Notes: generated from the letters alone by a model not told the origin. A DNA stretch of 64,000 nucleotides from Billgrantia kenyensis (GCF_013697085.1 NZ_JACEFT010000004.1:62001-126000), one strand, 5' to 3'. Counted from the first letter of the stretch, positions 37,268 through 46,275 are shown. Numbers and translations are program-made.

Positions 37268-37896
37268 ATGGCGTCTCCCGTCAGCCAGCCCTGCTCGATA
37301 CAGCTCCGCAGGCGCAGCCGTGCGCGATGCAGGATGACCCAGCAGTTGCTCTCCTTGATCGCTAGCTCCTGGCAGATCTGCTCGGTGGAGAGCCCCATCA
37401 GTTCGCGAAGCGAAAAGACACGGGCCAGCGTGTCCGGAAGCACGATCATGCAGGCATCGAAGACCTGCCAGAAGCGCTCGTTTTCGAACACCGCCTCGGG
37501 TTCTCCCCAGCTGACGGGGCGGGCTTCCCTCTGCCATTGACCGCTCTGCTGGAACTGGCGGTCGATGGCGTCATCGTCGTTCTCATCCTCCAACGGCTGC
37601 CATTGTCCGAGCCGTTTCTGGGTGCGCATGATGTCGAGAATCTTGTGCTTGAGGATGCCGAAGACCCAGGTTTCGTAGCTGGAGTGGCCGGAGAAGCTGT
37701 CACTCTTCTCGATGGCGGCTTCAAGTGCATCCTGCACTGCGTCCTCCGCCGTGGCATGGTTTCTCAGATGCAGGCGAGCGAATGAGAGCAGCCTAGGACG
37801 AACGGCGCTCAGACGGCGCATGCGGTCTTGCGTTTTCTCGTGATGTGGCGAATCGTCCGCTGCAGGATCAGGAGTCGTTGGCATTGCGTTGCTCAT
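37264..37896 (-). CDS. ECF-type sigma-70 family RNA polymerase sigma factor
   Basis: A cytoplasmic sigma factor of 210 residues. Region 2 covers about 25-95 (RNHATAEDAVQDALEAAIEK, then SYETWVFGILKHKILDIMR) and region 4 about 140-200 (LPDTLARVFSLRELMGLSTE, then ESNCWVILHRARLRLR). A charged linker lies between. It sits between the periplasmic rhodanese (25 bases before) and the anti-sigma (overlapping), all on one strand. The TGTAAGG-N15-CGAC motifs before the TTL gene, ynjB and the cytochrome gene are its probable promoters. I saw no such motif before its own operon, so self-activation is not evident. Confidence 0.9.
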   Translation of the reverse strand: MSNAMPTTPDPAADDSPHHEKTQDRMRRLSAVRPRLLSFARLHLRNHATAEDAVQDALEAAIEKSDSFSGHSSYETWVFGILKHKILDIMRTQKRLGQWQPLEDENDDDAIDRQFQQSGQWQREARPVSWGEPEAVFENERFWQVFDACMIVLPDTLARVFSLRELMGLSTEQICQELAIKESNCWVILHRARLRLRSCIEQGWLTGDAI

Positions 37897-37921
37897 TGTT
37901 CTTATTGTTTCCCCGTGCAGT

Positions 37922-38878
37922 TCAGTCTACCAGTTCCCCCACGGTCAGAACGCCGTGGCCGGCCAGATGCACGGGTCGAGAATCGTCGCGGGTCCAGGCC
38001 GCCATTGAGCCGTCGTACATGGTGACGTCAGCGAGGCCGCCTACCTCGCTGAGCTGAAACCAGCCGCTGGCGGCCCAATGGCCGGTATTGCAGAAGGCAA
38101 CGGTGCGAGCTTCATGGTCCAGCGCCAGGGCGTCGATCGCCTCCGTCAAACGGTCGGGCTCCAGGTACCAGGCGCCGTTGCGTTTCACCAGCGCTCCGTC
38201 GTGGGGCAGATTCACCGCATCCGGGATGGTGCCCGGTACTTGCACGTCGGGCGACTGCCGGGTGCCGGCATAGAAACCCTCGGGGCGGGCGTCCACCAGC
38301 TGCTCGCCGGCCTGCTGCGAGGCTTCGACTTGCTCGTCGGTTGCCAGCAGCTCCTCGCGCATCGTTGCGGAGAACGTGGTCGCCTCGGGTGGGTCGGCCG
38401 GGCCGCTGGCGGTCTTGAAACCCTGCTGTTCCCAGCCGGTGAAGCCGCCGTTGAGTATCGCCACCTCGTCATGGCCCAGTGCCTTGAAGGTCCAGTAGAC
38501 CCGGGTGGCGCTGGCGAAGTCGGTGGGGCCGGTGCCGGCGGGCACGACGATCACGGTATCGTCATTGGCGATGCCCAGGCCACCGATCAGCTGCGCCAGA
38601 TCGTCTGCCTCCGGCATCAGTCCGACAACGCCATCGCGCTCCTCGCGCCAACCCTCTTCGGCATAGTTGCTGTAGCGGCTGCCGGGAATGCGGGCGGCCT
38701 CGAAGGCGGCGCGGTCGCCGCCGTCGTCGATGCTGGAGCGCACGTCCAGCACCACGAGATCGTCATTGTTCAACTGGTCTTCCAGCCACTCGGCCTCGAC
38801 CAGGGGGGCGGGGTGCATGGCCTGGGCGGTGCCGGTCATCGCCAGCGCGCCCGCTGCCAGGATCAGTGAAGTTCGCAT
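37922..38878 (-). CDS. Periplasmic rhodanese (YnjE-like sulfurtransferase)
   Basis: An exported sulfurtransferase of 318 residues with a signal peptide (about 1-20, LILAAGALAMTGTAQA). Two rhodanese domains are seen: an N-terminal one (about 25-150) and a C-terminal catalytic one with the active Cys in VAFCNTGHWAASGW. The start at 38878 has AAGGA; the in-frame ATG at 38902 has none. In E. coli the exported rhodanese YnjE is encoded right after ynjBCD, so its presence near ynjBCD here is a conserved link. It is the first gene of the sigma/anti-sigma operon. The sulfur substrate is unknown. Confidence 0.85.
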   Translation of the reverse strand: MRTSLILAAGALAMTGTAQAMHPAPLVEAEWLEDQLNNDDLVVLDVRSSIDDGGDRAAFEAARIPGSRYSNYAEEGWREERDGVVGLMPEADDLAQLIGGLGIANDDTVIVVPAGTGPTDFASATRVYWTFKALGHDEVAILNGGFTGWEQQGFKTASGPADPPEATTFSATMREELLATDEQVEASQQAGEQLVDARPEGFYAGTRQSPDVQVPGTIPDAVNLPHDGALVKRNGAWYLEPDRLTEAIDALALDHEARTVAFCNTGHWAASGWFQLSEVGGLADVTMYDGSMAAWTRDDSRPVHLAGHGVLTVGELVD

Positions 38879-38999
38879 GGGTCGGTCCTTCTCGCTGGGC
38901 ATGGAAGGAGACTAGGTCGGCGGCAACAGGGCTGCAACATTGTGTCGAGAATCCCTTCCGCCGATTCGGGCCGCTTTGATGACCGAATACCGGAGCGGT

Positions 39000-39025
39000 T
39001 GTAAGGAAGGTGCGCTTGCCGCGAC
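39000..39025 (+). promoter_or_regulatory. Putative ECF promoter of the TTL gene
   Basis: TGTAAGG (39000-39006), 15 bases, CGAC (39022-39025). The same elements with identical spacing occur before ynjB and the cytochrome gene. The predicted transcript start lies about 100 bases before the ATG at 39136. Confidence 0.7.
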
Positions 39026-39135
39026 ACAACCCGAATGACATGGCCGTCCACACGGACCGCCGATCTCGCTGGCCGTTGACAGCGGTGGGAAGTCGCGGCC
39101 ATGCGTCAACAACAAAGACAGAGGAGATCGCGAGC

Positions 39136-41505
39136 ATGACGGAACAGCAGCCACCCCTGCGGCGTTTCTGGCTGGCGGGCAAGCGGGCCGCCGAGCAGGA
39201 CCGATTCTTTCGCCAAGCCCTCGAAGCCCGAGGTTGGGAGGAAGGCGACGAGCGGCACTGGGATGCCGCCTGGGTGACCGGCATGCCCGAGCCCGCTCAG
39301 TTCCGCCGGGTCTCGCCGCGGCGGCGAATCAACCATTTTCCCGGCAATGCGGCGCTCACCGTCAAGAGCCGGCTGCACGCGAGCCTGGCCGATCTGCGCG
39401 CGCGCATGGCCGATGGCTTCGGGGCACGGCACTCCCTGACCGCTCGGCTGGACTTCTTCCCACGCGCCTATGTCATGCCGCAGGACTATCACGCCCTGCA
39501 GCAGGCTGCTCGGGACAACCCCACGCAGCGCTGGATCCTCAAGCCGACCAATGCCTCCAAGGGCAAGGGAGTACGGGTATTGCGCGACGTTGCCGAGGCG
39601 CCTCTCGCTCCCGACTGGCTGGTGCAGGAGTACCTCGACCATCCGCATACCATTCGTGGGCATAAGTACGTGTTGCGGCTCTATGTGCTGATCGCCTCAC
39701 TCGCGCCGATGCGGGTGTACCTCTATCGCCAGGGCTTTGCCAAGCTCGCCTCCGAGCCCTGGGACCCGGACGATGCCGACAACCCCTACAGCCAGTTGAC
39801 CAACCCCGACATCAATGCGCTCAACACCAGCGCCGAGGTGCCGGTGGAGTTCATCGACCTCGAGCGCTATCGCACCTGGCTGCGCGGTCAAGGACACGAC
39901 GATGCCTCTCTCTTCGCTCGCATCGAGGATCTGGTGGCCTTGACGGCAAGCGCCGGTGTCGATGCCATGCGCAGCCGCACCGCTGCCGTGGGCGCCGATC
40001 CGCGCGGCTGTTACGAGCTGCTGGGGCTCGATTGCATGATCGACGACGCTCTCAAACCCTGGATTCTCGAATGCAACCTGAGCCCGTCGCTGGGAACCTG
40101 TGCCGCGCCTGAAAGCGGTGGGCTGATCGAAGAACGGATCAAGGGCGACCTGGTACGCGACCTGATCGCGTTGACTGGCCTGGCTGACGAAGATACCGCC
40201 GAAGCGCCCGATGTGCTGGCAGAAGCCGAGAGCGAGCTGGCCAGGGCCGGTGGCTTCCGGCGCCTGTTGCCTGCCGCCGACCCGGAGCGCTACCTGGCGT
40301 ACTTCGCGCTGCCGGCCGAGCAGGACCTGGTACTGGCCGATGCCCTGGCAGGCCGGCGTGTGTCACGTCCCAGGCTCATGCGGCGTCGCGTCAGCGAGTA
40401 TTACGACGACCGGCGGCTGGCTCTCTACGACGCCGGGAGCGGTCGTCTCTATCGCCCTAACGACTCCGCCTCGCTGATCTGGCTGCTGGCCACCGAGGGC
40501 CTCGAGCCCGATGCCATATGCGATGCGCTGAGTGCGGCAATTGGAACGGAGGATGGCGAACTCGACGCCGAAGCGTTGCGTCGTGAGGTGTGGTCGACGC
40601 TGTCGGAGTGGTGCCGCCTGGGTCTGCTGTGCCAGCGGGGAGAGGAAGGCACTCAACTGGCGGAGCACGACGCAGACAGCGTCGAGCCGTTGGCGAGCGG
40701 CGAGGCGCGCCGGACGGTGCTGCTGGTGCACGAGGAGCGGCGCTGGGCGCTCGAGGTAGTCGACAGCGCGGTCATGGATCGCTTGCGGGAGGGGTTCGGT
40801 GGCAGGCTACTGCCGCTCTCGGCCGAGACGGCCAAGGAACTGCCGCGGCTGGCGCTGTTGAAGGCAGCGGCGGGCTATGCCCTTGCCTCCGACGACACGC
40901 TGATCGCCTCACGCCTCACCCTGCCGGCCATCGTTCCGGCACTGACGGAGTTTCTGCTGCGCCAGGCAGCGGGACCTGGGCAGCCGGTGCTCGATGCCTG
41001 CCTCGCGTTGACACCGACGGGCCGCGCCGCGCTGTGCGTTGCCGACGATCGCCAGGCCAGGGCGGCGCTCGTGGACCTGGCGGAGCTGCCCCTGGGTGGG
41101 CTTTCCCGCGGCGTGAGGCTGGTCCCGGAGGGTGAGAGCCTACGCTTGGTGCCGCTCGGCCTGCCATGGCCGGGTGCCGTGTCAGCCGCGATGTCATCTC
41201 CCTCTGTACTGTCCTGCGAATTGCCGCTGCTGGTTGTGTCTGGCACCGAGTCCGCAGCTGCGCCTGCGAGCCGGCTGGCTCGGCTCGATGCCCTGGCGGC
41301 GCTGCTGCCGGGCTGCCGTACGGCGAACGGCGAGCCTCTTGCGGCCGAAGCGGTCCAGCGGCTGGATCGCTGGCTGGACGGGAGAGAGTGCTGGACGGTT
41401 GGCAGCGAAAGCATGGCCGCTCAGTTGAGTGCCTGGCTCGAGACGTCGCCGGAGCGCGATGCGCATCCGGCAACCCCGGCTGCTTCGCTGGCGGTCGGGA
41501 GCTGA
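39136..41505 (+). CDS. TTL-like ATP-grasp ligase fused to PqqD-like and HprK-like regions
   Basis: A cytoplasmic 789-residue protein. Residues about 60-345 are a tubulin-tyrosine-ligase-like ATP-grasp domain: RINHFPGN, RWILKPTNASKGKGVRVLR (nucleotide-binding Lys 136, 142, 144), LRLYVLIASLAPMRVYLY, QLTNPDINALN, and GLDCMIDDALKPWILECN (metal-binding D299, E312, N314). Such enzymes add amino acids to carboxyl groups, often of Glu-rich tails. Residues about 405-500 are PqqD-like (YRPNDSASLIWLLATEGLEP), the fold used as a RiPP recognition element. Residues about 525-775 resemble the HprK-like proteins that accompany PqqD-like proteins, but no Walker A is visible; this last call is weak. The start at 39136 has GAGGAG; an upstream frame from 39010 would overlap the promoter. 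The free Glu-rich peptide gene follows after 130 bases. Confidence 0.8.
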   Translation: MTEQQPPLRRFWLAGKRAAEQDRFFRQALEARGWEEGDERHWDAAWVTGMPEPAQFRRVSPRRRINHFPGNAALTVKSRLHASLADLRARMADGFGARHSLTARLDFFPRAYVMPQDYHALQQAARDNPTQRWILKPTNASKGKGVRVLRDVAEAPLAPDWLVQEYLDHPHTIRGHKYVLRLYVLIASLAPMRVYLYRQGFAKLASEPWDPDDADNPYSQLTNPDINALNTSAEVPVEFIDLERYRTWLRGQGHDDASLFARIEDLVALTASAGVDAMRSRTAAVGADPRGCYELLGLDCMIDDALKPWILECNLSPSLGTCAAPESGGLIEERIKGDLVRDLIALTGLADEDTAEAPDVLAEAESELARAGGFRRLLPAADPERYLAYFALPAEQDLVLADALAGRRVSRPRLMRRRVSEYYDDRRLALYDAGSGRLYRPNDSASLIWLLATEGLEPDAICDALSAAIGTEDGELDAEALRREVWSTLSEWCRLGLLCQRGEEGTQLAEHDADSVEPLASGEARRTVLLVHEERRWALEVVDSAVMDRLREGFGGRLLPLSAETAKELPRLALLKAAAGYALASDDTLIASRLTLPAIVPALTEFLLRQAAGPGQPVLDACLALTPTGRAALCVADDRQARAALVDLAELPLGGLSRGVRLVPEGESLRLVPLGLPWPGAVSAAMSSPSVLSCELPLLVVSGTESAAAPASRLARLDALAALLPGCRTANGEPLAAEAVQRLDRWLDGRECWTVGSESMAAQLSAWLETSPERDAHPATPAASLAVGS

Positions 41506-41635
41506 GCAACAGGTGACCCACCCTGTGAGCCACCTGTCGAGGCGGGCTCGTCCGGGTTCGCTTCGTGTGCAGGCGGTATTGCGGCCCTTTGCCGTGTGCC
41601 GATTTTACCAGTACGACCCCTGAGGAGATGAGGAT

Positions 41636-41917
41636 ATGACAGAACACGAGGAGAAGCGCCGCACGCTGTTGAGCCGGCTGAGTCGCCGTCTCGGTTATGC
41701 AGCTCCCGCCCTGGCGTTGGTCGCCAGTGGCGTCGCGCTGCAGGCGGTTGCCGACGAATCCGGCACGCAGCCGGCTTATACCAGTGGGCAGGAGGCACCG
41801 CTGATGCTGGCCGAGGCACATGAAGAGAAGCCTGAAGCGGAAGCCGAGGGCGAGGCGGAAGGTGAGGCCGAGGGCGAAGCGGAAGGAGAAGCGGAAGCCG
41901 AGGCGGAAGGCACCTGA
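41636..41917 (+). CDS. Small exported peptide with alternating-Glu tail (putative TTL substrate)
   Basis: A 93-residue protein of an unrecognised family. It has a basic, then hydrophobic leader (KRRTLLSRLSRRLGY, then APALALVASGVALQAVA), which looks like a signal peptide cleaved near residue 39. A short linker contains LMLAEAH (57-62), and residues 67-92 hold 13 Glu, one at every second place, separated by Ala or Gly. The codons for Glu, Ala and Gly vary along the tail, so it is not a simple DNA repeat. The leader, the LxLAxAH motif and the tail all recur in the cytochrome at 46.4 kb. A GAGGAG site lies upstream. The adjacent TTL-like ligase suggests that this is its substrate, but that is an inference. 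Confidence 0.75.
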   Translation: MTEHEEKRRTLLSRLSRRLGYAAPALALVASGVALQAVADESGTQPAYTSGQEAPLMLAEAHEEKPEAEAEGEAEGEAEGEAEGEAEAEAEGT

Positions 41918-42016
41918 AAATTTCCAGGTACCAGCGTGCTCCGTGTCGGGTTACATGAAGCGATTCGGCACGGAGCCGGGGTGCGAGGCTCGTCCACTCA
42001 AGAAGGAAAAAGGCGC

Positions 42017-42574
42017 ATGAGCGAACGACAAGAGACTTCCTGTTTCGACTGCCTCATCGAGGAGAATCGACTGGCCCTGTCGCAACTGCAGGAGCTTCTG
42101 GAGAGGCTGGTACCACATGACTATCGTCATGCCTTTGGGCCGACAGGGCGCCAGAGCCTGGGCAAGCACGTCCGCCATATCATCGAGCACTACGATGCGC
42201 TGCTGGCCGGTGCCGGTGTGGGAAGTATCGATTATGAAACCCGTCAGCGAGACGAGCGGCTCGAGGCCGAACCAGCTGCGGCCGCGGTACGAATTGCCGA
42301 GATCAGTACGGCACTGCCGCGCCTGGGGACATATCGCACCGCTACGCTGCGGGTGCGATACCCTGTCGAGGGCGCCCGCTCGAGCCTGTCGCTGGCCACC
42401 AGCCTGACACGCGAGCTGGCGTTTCTGACCAGCCATACGGTACACCACATGGCCCTGCTGGGGTTGATGGCAGAGAGTCTCGGCGTGGCGCAACCGGAGC
42501 ATTTCGGCGTGCATCCCTCGACGCTGAGGCATTGGCGGCGCAACGCCATGGGCTCTCTGGCAGTGGCTCATTGA
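42017..42574 (+). CDS. DinB-like four-helix protein
   Basis: A 185-residue cytoplasmic protein of the DinB/YfiT type, a four-helix bundle that usually binds a metal through three His. Candidates are His in GKHVRHIIEHYDALL and in TSHTVHHMALLGLM. The N-terminus carries two Cys (CFDC). AAGGAAAAAGG lies before the ATG. It follows the Glu-rich peptide gene after about 100 bases on the same strand and its last seven bases overlap the end of ynjD on the opposite strand. Some DinB-like proteins are thiol-dependent transferases, but the function here is unknown. Confidence 0.75.
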   Translation: MSERQETSCFDCLIEENRLALSQLQELLERLVPHDYRHAFGPTGRQSLGKHVRHIIEHYDALLAGAGVGSIDYETRQRDERLEAEPAAAAVRIAEISTALPRLGTYRTATLRVRYPVEGARSSLSLATSLTRELAFLTSHTVHHMALLGLMAESLGVAQPEHFGVHPSTLRHWRRNAMGSLAVAH

Positions 42575-43203
42575 CCCAGCTCGATCACCCTGCCGCCGGC
42601 GTCCTCGGCATCCTCGCGGTCGTGGGTCACCAGCAGGCTGGGCAGCCCCGCCTCGCGCAGCCGGTCGAAGACCAGTCGGCGCATGTCGTGGCGCAGCTGC
42701 CGGTCGAGCTTCGAGAAGGGTTCGTCGAGCAGTACGGCCCGCGGCGCGGAAAGCAGCAGGCGCATCAGCGCCACCCGGGCCTTCTGGCCGCCGGAGAGGG
42801 TGGCCGGGTCGCGTGGCCCGAACCCGGCCAGGCCGACCTGCGCCAGCGCCGTCTCGACCCTTGCGGCCTTGTCGGGCATGGCGCGGGGCATGCCGAAGCG
42901 CAGGTTACCGGCCACCGAGAGATGCGGGAACAGCAGCGGATCCTGAAACAGCAGGCCGATACCGCGGCGCTCCGCCGGCAGTCGAGTGATGTCGCTATCG
43001 TCGAGCAGTACCCGGCCGCTGGCCTGGAAGGCCGGTGCCAGGAAGCCGGCCAGGTAAGCCAGCAGGGTCGACTTGCCCGAACCCGACGGTCCCATCACGG
43101 TGAAGACCTCGCCGGGACCGATCTCGGCATCGAGTTCGAGCAGTGTGCTGCCTGCCAGGACGAGGCGAACTTCGTCCAGCACCAGGCGGTGACCTGTGCT
43201 CAT
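42568..43203 (-). CDS. ynjD: ABC transporter ATPase, YnjD-like
   Basis: The ATPase subunit of the YnjBCD importer, 211 residues. It has Walker A GPSGSGKSTLL, signature LSGGQKARVALMRLL, Walker B AVLLDEPFSKLD and switch His in LLVTHDREDAED. The ATG at 43203 overlaps the ynjC stop by four bases (ATGA). A relic of its 3' end is found at 37.0 kb. The substrate of YnjBCD is unknown in E. coli too, although thiamine- or iron-like importers are the nearest relatives. Confidence 0.88.
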   Translation of the reverse strand: MSTGHRLVLDEVRLVLAGSTLLELDAEIGPGEVFTVMGPSGSGKSTLLAYLAGFLAPAFQASGRVLLDDSDITRLPAERRGIGLLFQDPLLFPHLSVAGNLRFGMPRAMPDKAARVETALAQVGLAGFGPRDPATLSGGQKARVALMRLLLSAPRAVLLDEPFSKLDRQLRHDMRRLVFDRLREAGLPSLLVTHDREDAEDAGGRVIELGQ

Positions 43204-44894
43204 GGTGAACCCCTCATGTCGCGTCGATTGCCCCACAGCAGCCGTGGCAGGCCCACGGCGATGATGAAGCCTACCAGCGGCAGGCTGGCCTGAACCATCG
43301 CCCATACGCCGATCACCCGACGATTGCCACCGGCGGCCAGCGACACCGCCTCGGTGGTCACGGTGGGTACACGGCCGGCACCCAGCAGCAGGGTGGGCAG
43401 GTACTGGCCGATGCTGACGGCCAGGCCCACGGCGGCGGCGGTGAGCATCGGCGCCAGCAGCATCGGCAGTCGCACCCGCCAGAAGGCGCCGTTGCGCGAG
43501 GTACCGAGACTCAGCGCCAGCTGCGACCAGCGTGGGTCGAAGCGGCGGTAGCTCTCCGCGAGGGAGAGGAACACATAGGGCAGCACGAATAGCAGGTGGC
43601 CGAAGATCACCAGCGCATGGGTGGGGCGCGTGCCCAGCGACTCCATCACCACCACCAGCCCGAACAGGAAGGCGATCTGCGGCACGATCAGCGGCAGGTA
43701 GAGTAGCGTCAGCGCCGAGAGCAGGCGTCCCTGTGCCGGCTGCCGGCCCGTGCGCTGCTCGTTCTCCAGGGCCGCCAGGGTTAGCGCCAGGGCGATCAGC
43801 GTGGCGCCGATGGCAATCAGCGCCGTGGTGGCGACCGGCCCCGAAAGGGCGGGTAGGGCGCGCAGCCAGTGCGCTGCGGTGAGGCCTTGCGGCAGGGCAT
43901 CGGGAAAGCGCCAGAAGGCGGCAACGGAATACAGTGCCAGGCCGGCGATGCCGGCGAAGGCGGTAAGCGTGGCCAGCCCGATCAGCCCCTTGCCCGCCAG
44001 GCGCAGCGGCGAGTCGCCATTGCCGCGCCCGCCACGGGCGAGCCACTGCCGCCCCAGCCGAGCGACCAGTCTTTCCAGACACCACCAGGCGATGAGCGCC
44101 GCGGCCGTGACGCCGAGCTGCAGCACGGCGCCGGCCGAGGCCATGAAGCGCCGGCTCAGGTCGGGATCGTTGAACCAGACGAGAATCGAGACCGCCAGCG
44201 TCGGCGGCAGGGTCGGGCCGAGAATCAGCGCCACGTCGACTACCGACGTGGCATAGGCGATGACGGCAAAGACCGGCAGCCGGATCAGCGGATAGAGCGA
44301 AGGGGTCACCACCTTGAGCCAGGCAGTGGTCGGGCGATAGCCGAGCGAGCGGGCCATGGCCACGCGCCGCTCCGGGTCGATCTGGGGCAGGGCGGCAAGG
44401 CACATCAGCAACAGGAAGGGGATCTCCTTGATGATCAACCCGGCCATCAGCGAGAGCCCCCAGGGATCCTGAACGATGAGCACGTCCGGCGGACGCTCCC
44501 AGCCGGTGAGCCCCGGCGAGACCAGTCGTGACAGCAGGCCGGATGGCGCGATCAGGAAGGCCAGGCCGAAGGCCGCGGCGGCATGGGGGATCGACAGCAG
44601 CGGCGCGACCAGGCGTCGGATCCATCGGTCCAGCCGGCTGCCCGACACCCCGGCCAGAAACAGCACCACCACGGCCAGCGAGATGGCCGTGGTGACCAGG
44701 CCGCTGGTAAAACTCACCCCCACCGAGCGGGCCAGGCCCGGCTGGGCCAGGAGCTGCCGCCAAGGGTCCAGGCTGAAGCCATGGCCGCCCAGCGCCGGCA
44801 GGTAGCCGAACGCAGGCAGCAGCGCCATGGCCAGGCCGGCCAGTATCGGGCCGACCAGCAGGGTGACGATCAGCCATGGAGCCAGGCGCAGCAT
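43200..44894 (-). CDS. ynjC: ABC transporter permease, YnjC-like (duplicated domains)
   Basis: An inner-membrane protein of 564 residues with two permease halves in one chain, about six helices each, as in E. coli YnjC and ThiP. The first EAA-type loop is near RRVAMARSLGYRPTTAWLKV and the second near SQLALSLGTSRNGAFWRVRL. It lies between ynjB (15 bases before) and ynjD (overlap), so the three are one operon, which is read from the ECF-type promoter at 46.2 kb. Confidence 0.88.
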   Translation of the reverse strand: MLRLAPWLIVTLLVGPILAGLAMALLPAFGYLPALGGHGFSLDPWRQLLAQPGLARSVGVSFTSGLVTTAISLAVVVLFLAGVSGSRLDRWIRRLVAPLLSIPHAAAAFGLAFLIAPSGLLSRLVSPGLTGWERPPDVLIVQDPWGLSLMAGLIIKEIPFLLLMCLAALPQIDPERRVAMARSLGYRPTTAWLKVVTPSLYPLIRLPVFAVIAYATSVVDVALILGPTLPPTLAVSILVWFNDPDLSRRFMASAGAVLQLGVTAAALIAWWCLERLVARLGRQWLARGGRGNGDSPLRLAGKGLIGLATLTAFAGIAGLALYSVAAFWRFPDALPQGLTAAHWLRALPALSGPVATTALIAIGATLIALALTLAALENEQRTGRQPAQGRLLSALTLLYLPLIVPQIAFLFGLVVVMESLGTRPTHALVIFGHLLFVLPYVFLSLAESYRRFDPRWSQLALSLGTSRNGAFWRVRLPMLLAPMLTAAAVGLAVSIGQYLPTLLLGAGRVPTVTTEAVSLAAGGNRRVIGVWAMVQASLPLVGFIIAVGLPRLLWGNRRDMRGSP

Positions 44895-44909
44895 CGGTAG
44901 CGACTGTCT

Positions 44910-46121
44910 CTAGCGCCCGACGTAGCGCGCCTGCCAGGCGTCCTGCAGCGCCGTCATCCAGCTCGGGTGCGGCTCCGGCAGGGTCTCGGCCAGGGCTTCC
45001 GGTGGCAGCAGGGCAGGATGATCGCTGTGCTGATCGAAAAGCGCGCGGTGCTCCTCGTCGAGGCGTGCCACGTCGAGCACGGTGGGGTCGCCCCACACCG
45101 AGATGTCCTGCTTGCGCGCCTGGGCCTCGGGCGAGAGCAGGAAATCGGCCACCACCATGGCGGCGGCACTGCGCGGTGAGTTGAATGGAATGGCAACGAA
45201 GTGCACGTTACCCAGGGTGCCGCCGTCGAGCACGTAGCTGCGGGTCGACTCGGGCAGCTCGAAGTCGGCCACCGCGGCAGCCGGCTCCGCCGGGTTGAAG
45301 GTGAAGGCCAGCGCGACTTCGCCGTCGGCCATCAGGCGCCGCAGCTCGGGGCCATTGGCAGGGAACTGCCGCCCGCTGCGCCACAGATGGGGGTGAAGGG
45401 CGTCGAGATACTCCCACAGCGGCGCCGTGACTGCCTCGAAGTCGCTCTGCGCCACCGGTTCATAGAGGGCGTCGCCATCGTCGGCCAGGGCAATGAGCGC
45501 CTGCTTGAGGAAGGTGCTGCCGAGGAAGTCGGGGATGCGGGGATAAGTGAAGCGTCCCGGGTTGGCCTCGGCCCAGGTGAGCAGCTGCGCCATGCTCCGC
45601 GGCGGCTCGTCTCCGACTTCGCCGGCGTCGTAATAGAAGGTGATCTGTGCCTTGCCCCAGGGCGACTCATAGCCTTCCGTGGGCAGCGTGAAGTCGGTGA
45701 CCACCTCGGGATTGTGTTCGGGAAAGGTCAGCGCGAAGTTGGGTAGCCGCTCGGCAAAGGGGCCGTACAGCAGGTCGTTCTCTTTCATGGCGGCGAAGTT
45801 CTCGCCGTTGAGCCAGATCAGATCGACGCTGCCGTCGTCGTGATTGCTGGCGCTGCGCTCGGCCAGCACGCGGGAGACGGCGGCACCGGTATCGTCGATC
45901 TTGACGTGCACCAGCTCGATCTCGTGTTCGTCCCGCACTCGCCGCTTGACCCATTCGAGATAGTCGTTGACCCGCGTATCGCCGGCCCAGGCGTGCCAGT
46001 AGACGCTCTGGCCGCGGGCTTCGTCGAGAACGCTCTCCCACTCCTGCTGGGCGGAGGCCGTATGGAGCGGAACGGCCAGCATGGCAGCCAGTGGCAATAC
46101 GCGCAGCAGGCGGAACGACAT
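44910..46121 (-). CDS. ynjB: Periplasmic substrate-binding protein, YnjB-like
   Basis: An exported binding protein of 403 residues with a signal peptide (about 1-23, ending HTASA). The mature N-terminus GQSVYWHAWAGDTRVNDYLE and the segments DLIWLNGENFAAMKENDLL and ESPWGKAQITF align with E. coli YnjB. The start at 46121 has GAGGAG; the longer frame to 46226 would run over the promoter. The ligand is unknown. The bound substrate could be linked to the Glu-rich proteins made by the same regulon. Confidence 0.88.
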   Translation of the reverse strand: MSFRLLRVLPLAAMLAVPLHTASAQQEWESVLDEARGQSVYWHAWAGDTRVNDYLEWVKRRVRDEHEIELVHVKIDDTGAAVSRVLAERSASNHDDGSVDLIWLNGENFAAMKENDLLYGPFAERLPNFALTFPEHNPEVVTDFTLPTEGYESPWGKAQITFYYDAGEVGDEPPRSMAQLLTWAEANPGRFTYPRIPDFLGSTFLKQALIALADDGDALYEPVAQSDFEAVTAPLWEYLDALHPHLWRSGRQFPANGPELRRLMADGEVALAFTFNPAEPAAAVADFELPESTRSYVLDGGTLGNVHFVAIPFNSPRSAAAMVVADFLLSPEAQARKQDISVWGDPTVLDVARLDEEHRALFDQHSDHPALLPPEALAETLPEPHPSWMTALQDAWQARYVGR

Positions 46122-46197
46122 CGACTCACTCCTCAATAGGGGGATACGAGAATGGCCCATGGGGCGTGACGACCCTCGTGACGGGTATGCATGAAGA

Positions 46198-46223
46198 GTC
46201 GCGAAACGACTGTCATCCTTACA
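46198..46223 (-). promoter_or_regulatory. Putative ECF promoter of ynjBCD
   Basis: On the minus strand TGTAAGG (46223-46217), 15 bases, CGAC (46201-46198). It has the same motif and spacing as the TTL and cytochrome promoters. The ynjB ATG is 77 bases downstream. Confidence 0.7.
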
Positions 46224-46249
46224 CATTTTGGCGGCAACCTGCCAAGTCC

Positions 46250-46275
46250 TGTAAGGCCGGGCCGAAATTGACGAC
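46250..46275 (+). promoter_or_regulatory. Putative ECF promoter of the cytochrome gene
   Basis: TGTAAGG (46250-46256), 15 bases, CGAC (46272-46275). It is divergent from the ynjB promoter, 26 bases away. The ATG lies 75 bases downstream. Confidence 0.7.

Noticed and set aside
38879-38999. ECF promoter before the rhodanese-sigma operon
   Set aside because: GGAAGG and CGACACAA elements occur on the minus strand, but the spacing is much shorter than the 15 bases of the other three, so I do not call autoregulation.
39010-39135. Longer start for the TTL-fusion protein
   Set aside because: It lacks a ribosome-binding site and would begin inside the putative -35 to -10 spacer; ATG 39136 has GAGGAG.
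41834-41914. Tandem DNA repeat or CRISPR-like array in the Glu-rich tail
   Set aside because: The protein repeats but the codons vary, and there are no constant repeats with unique spacers. No CRISPR array was seen in the window.
44910-46226. Extended N-terminus of YnjB to 46226
   Set aside because: It would cover the ECF-type promoter and hide the signal peptide; ATG 46121 has GAGGAG.
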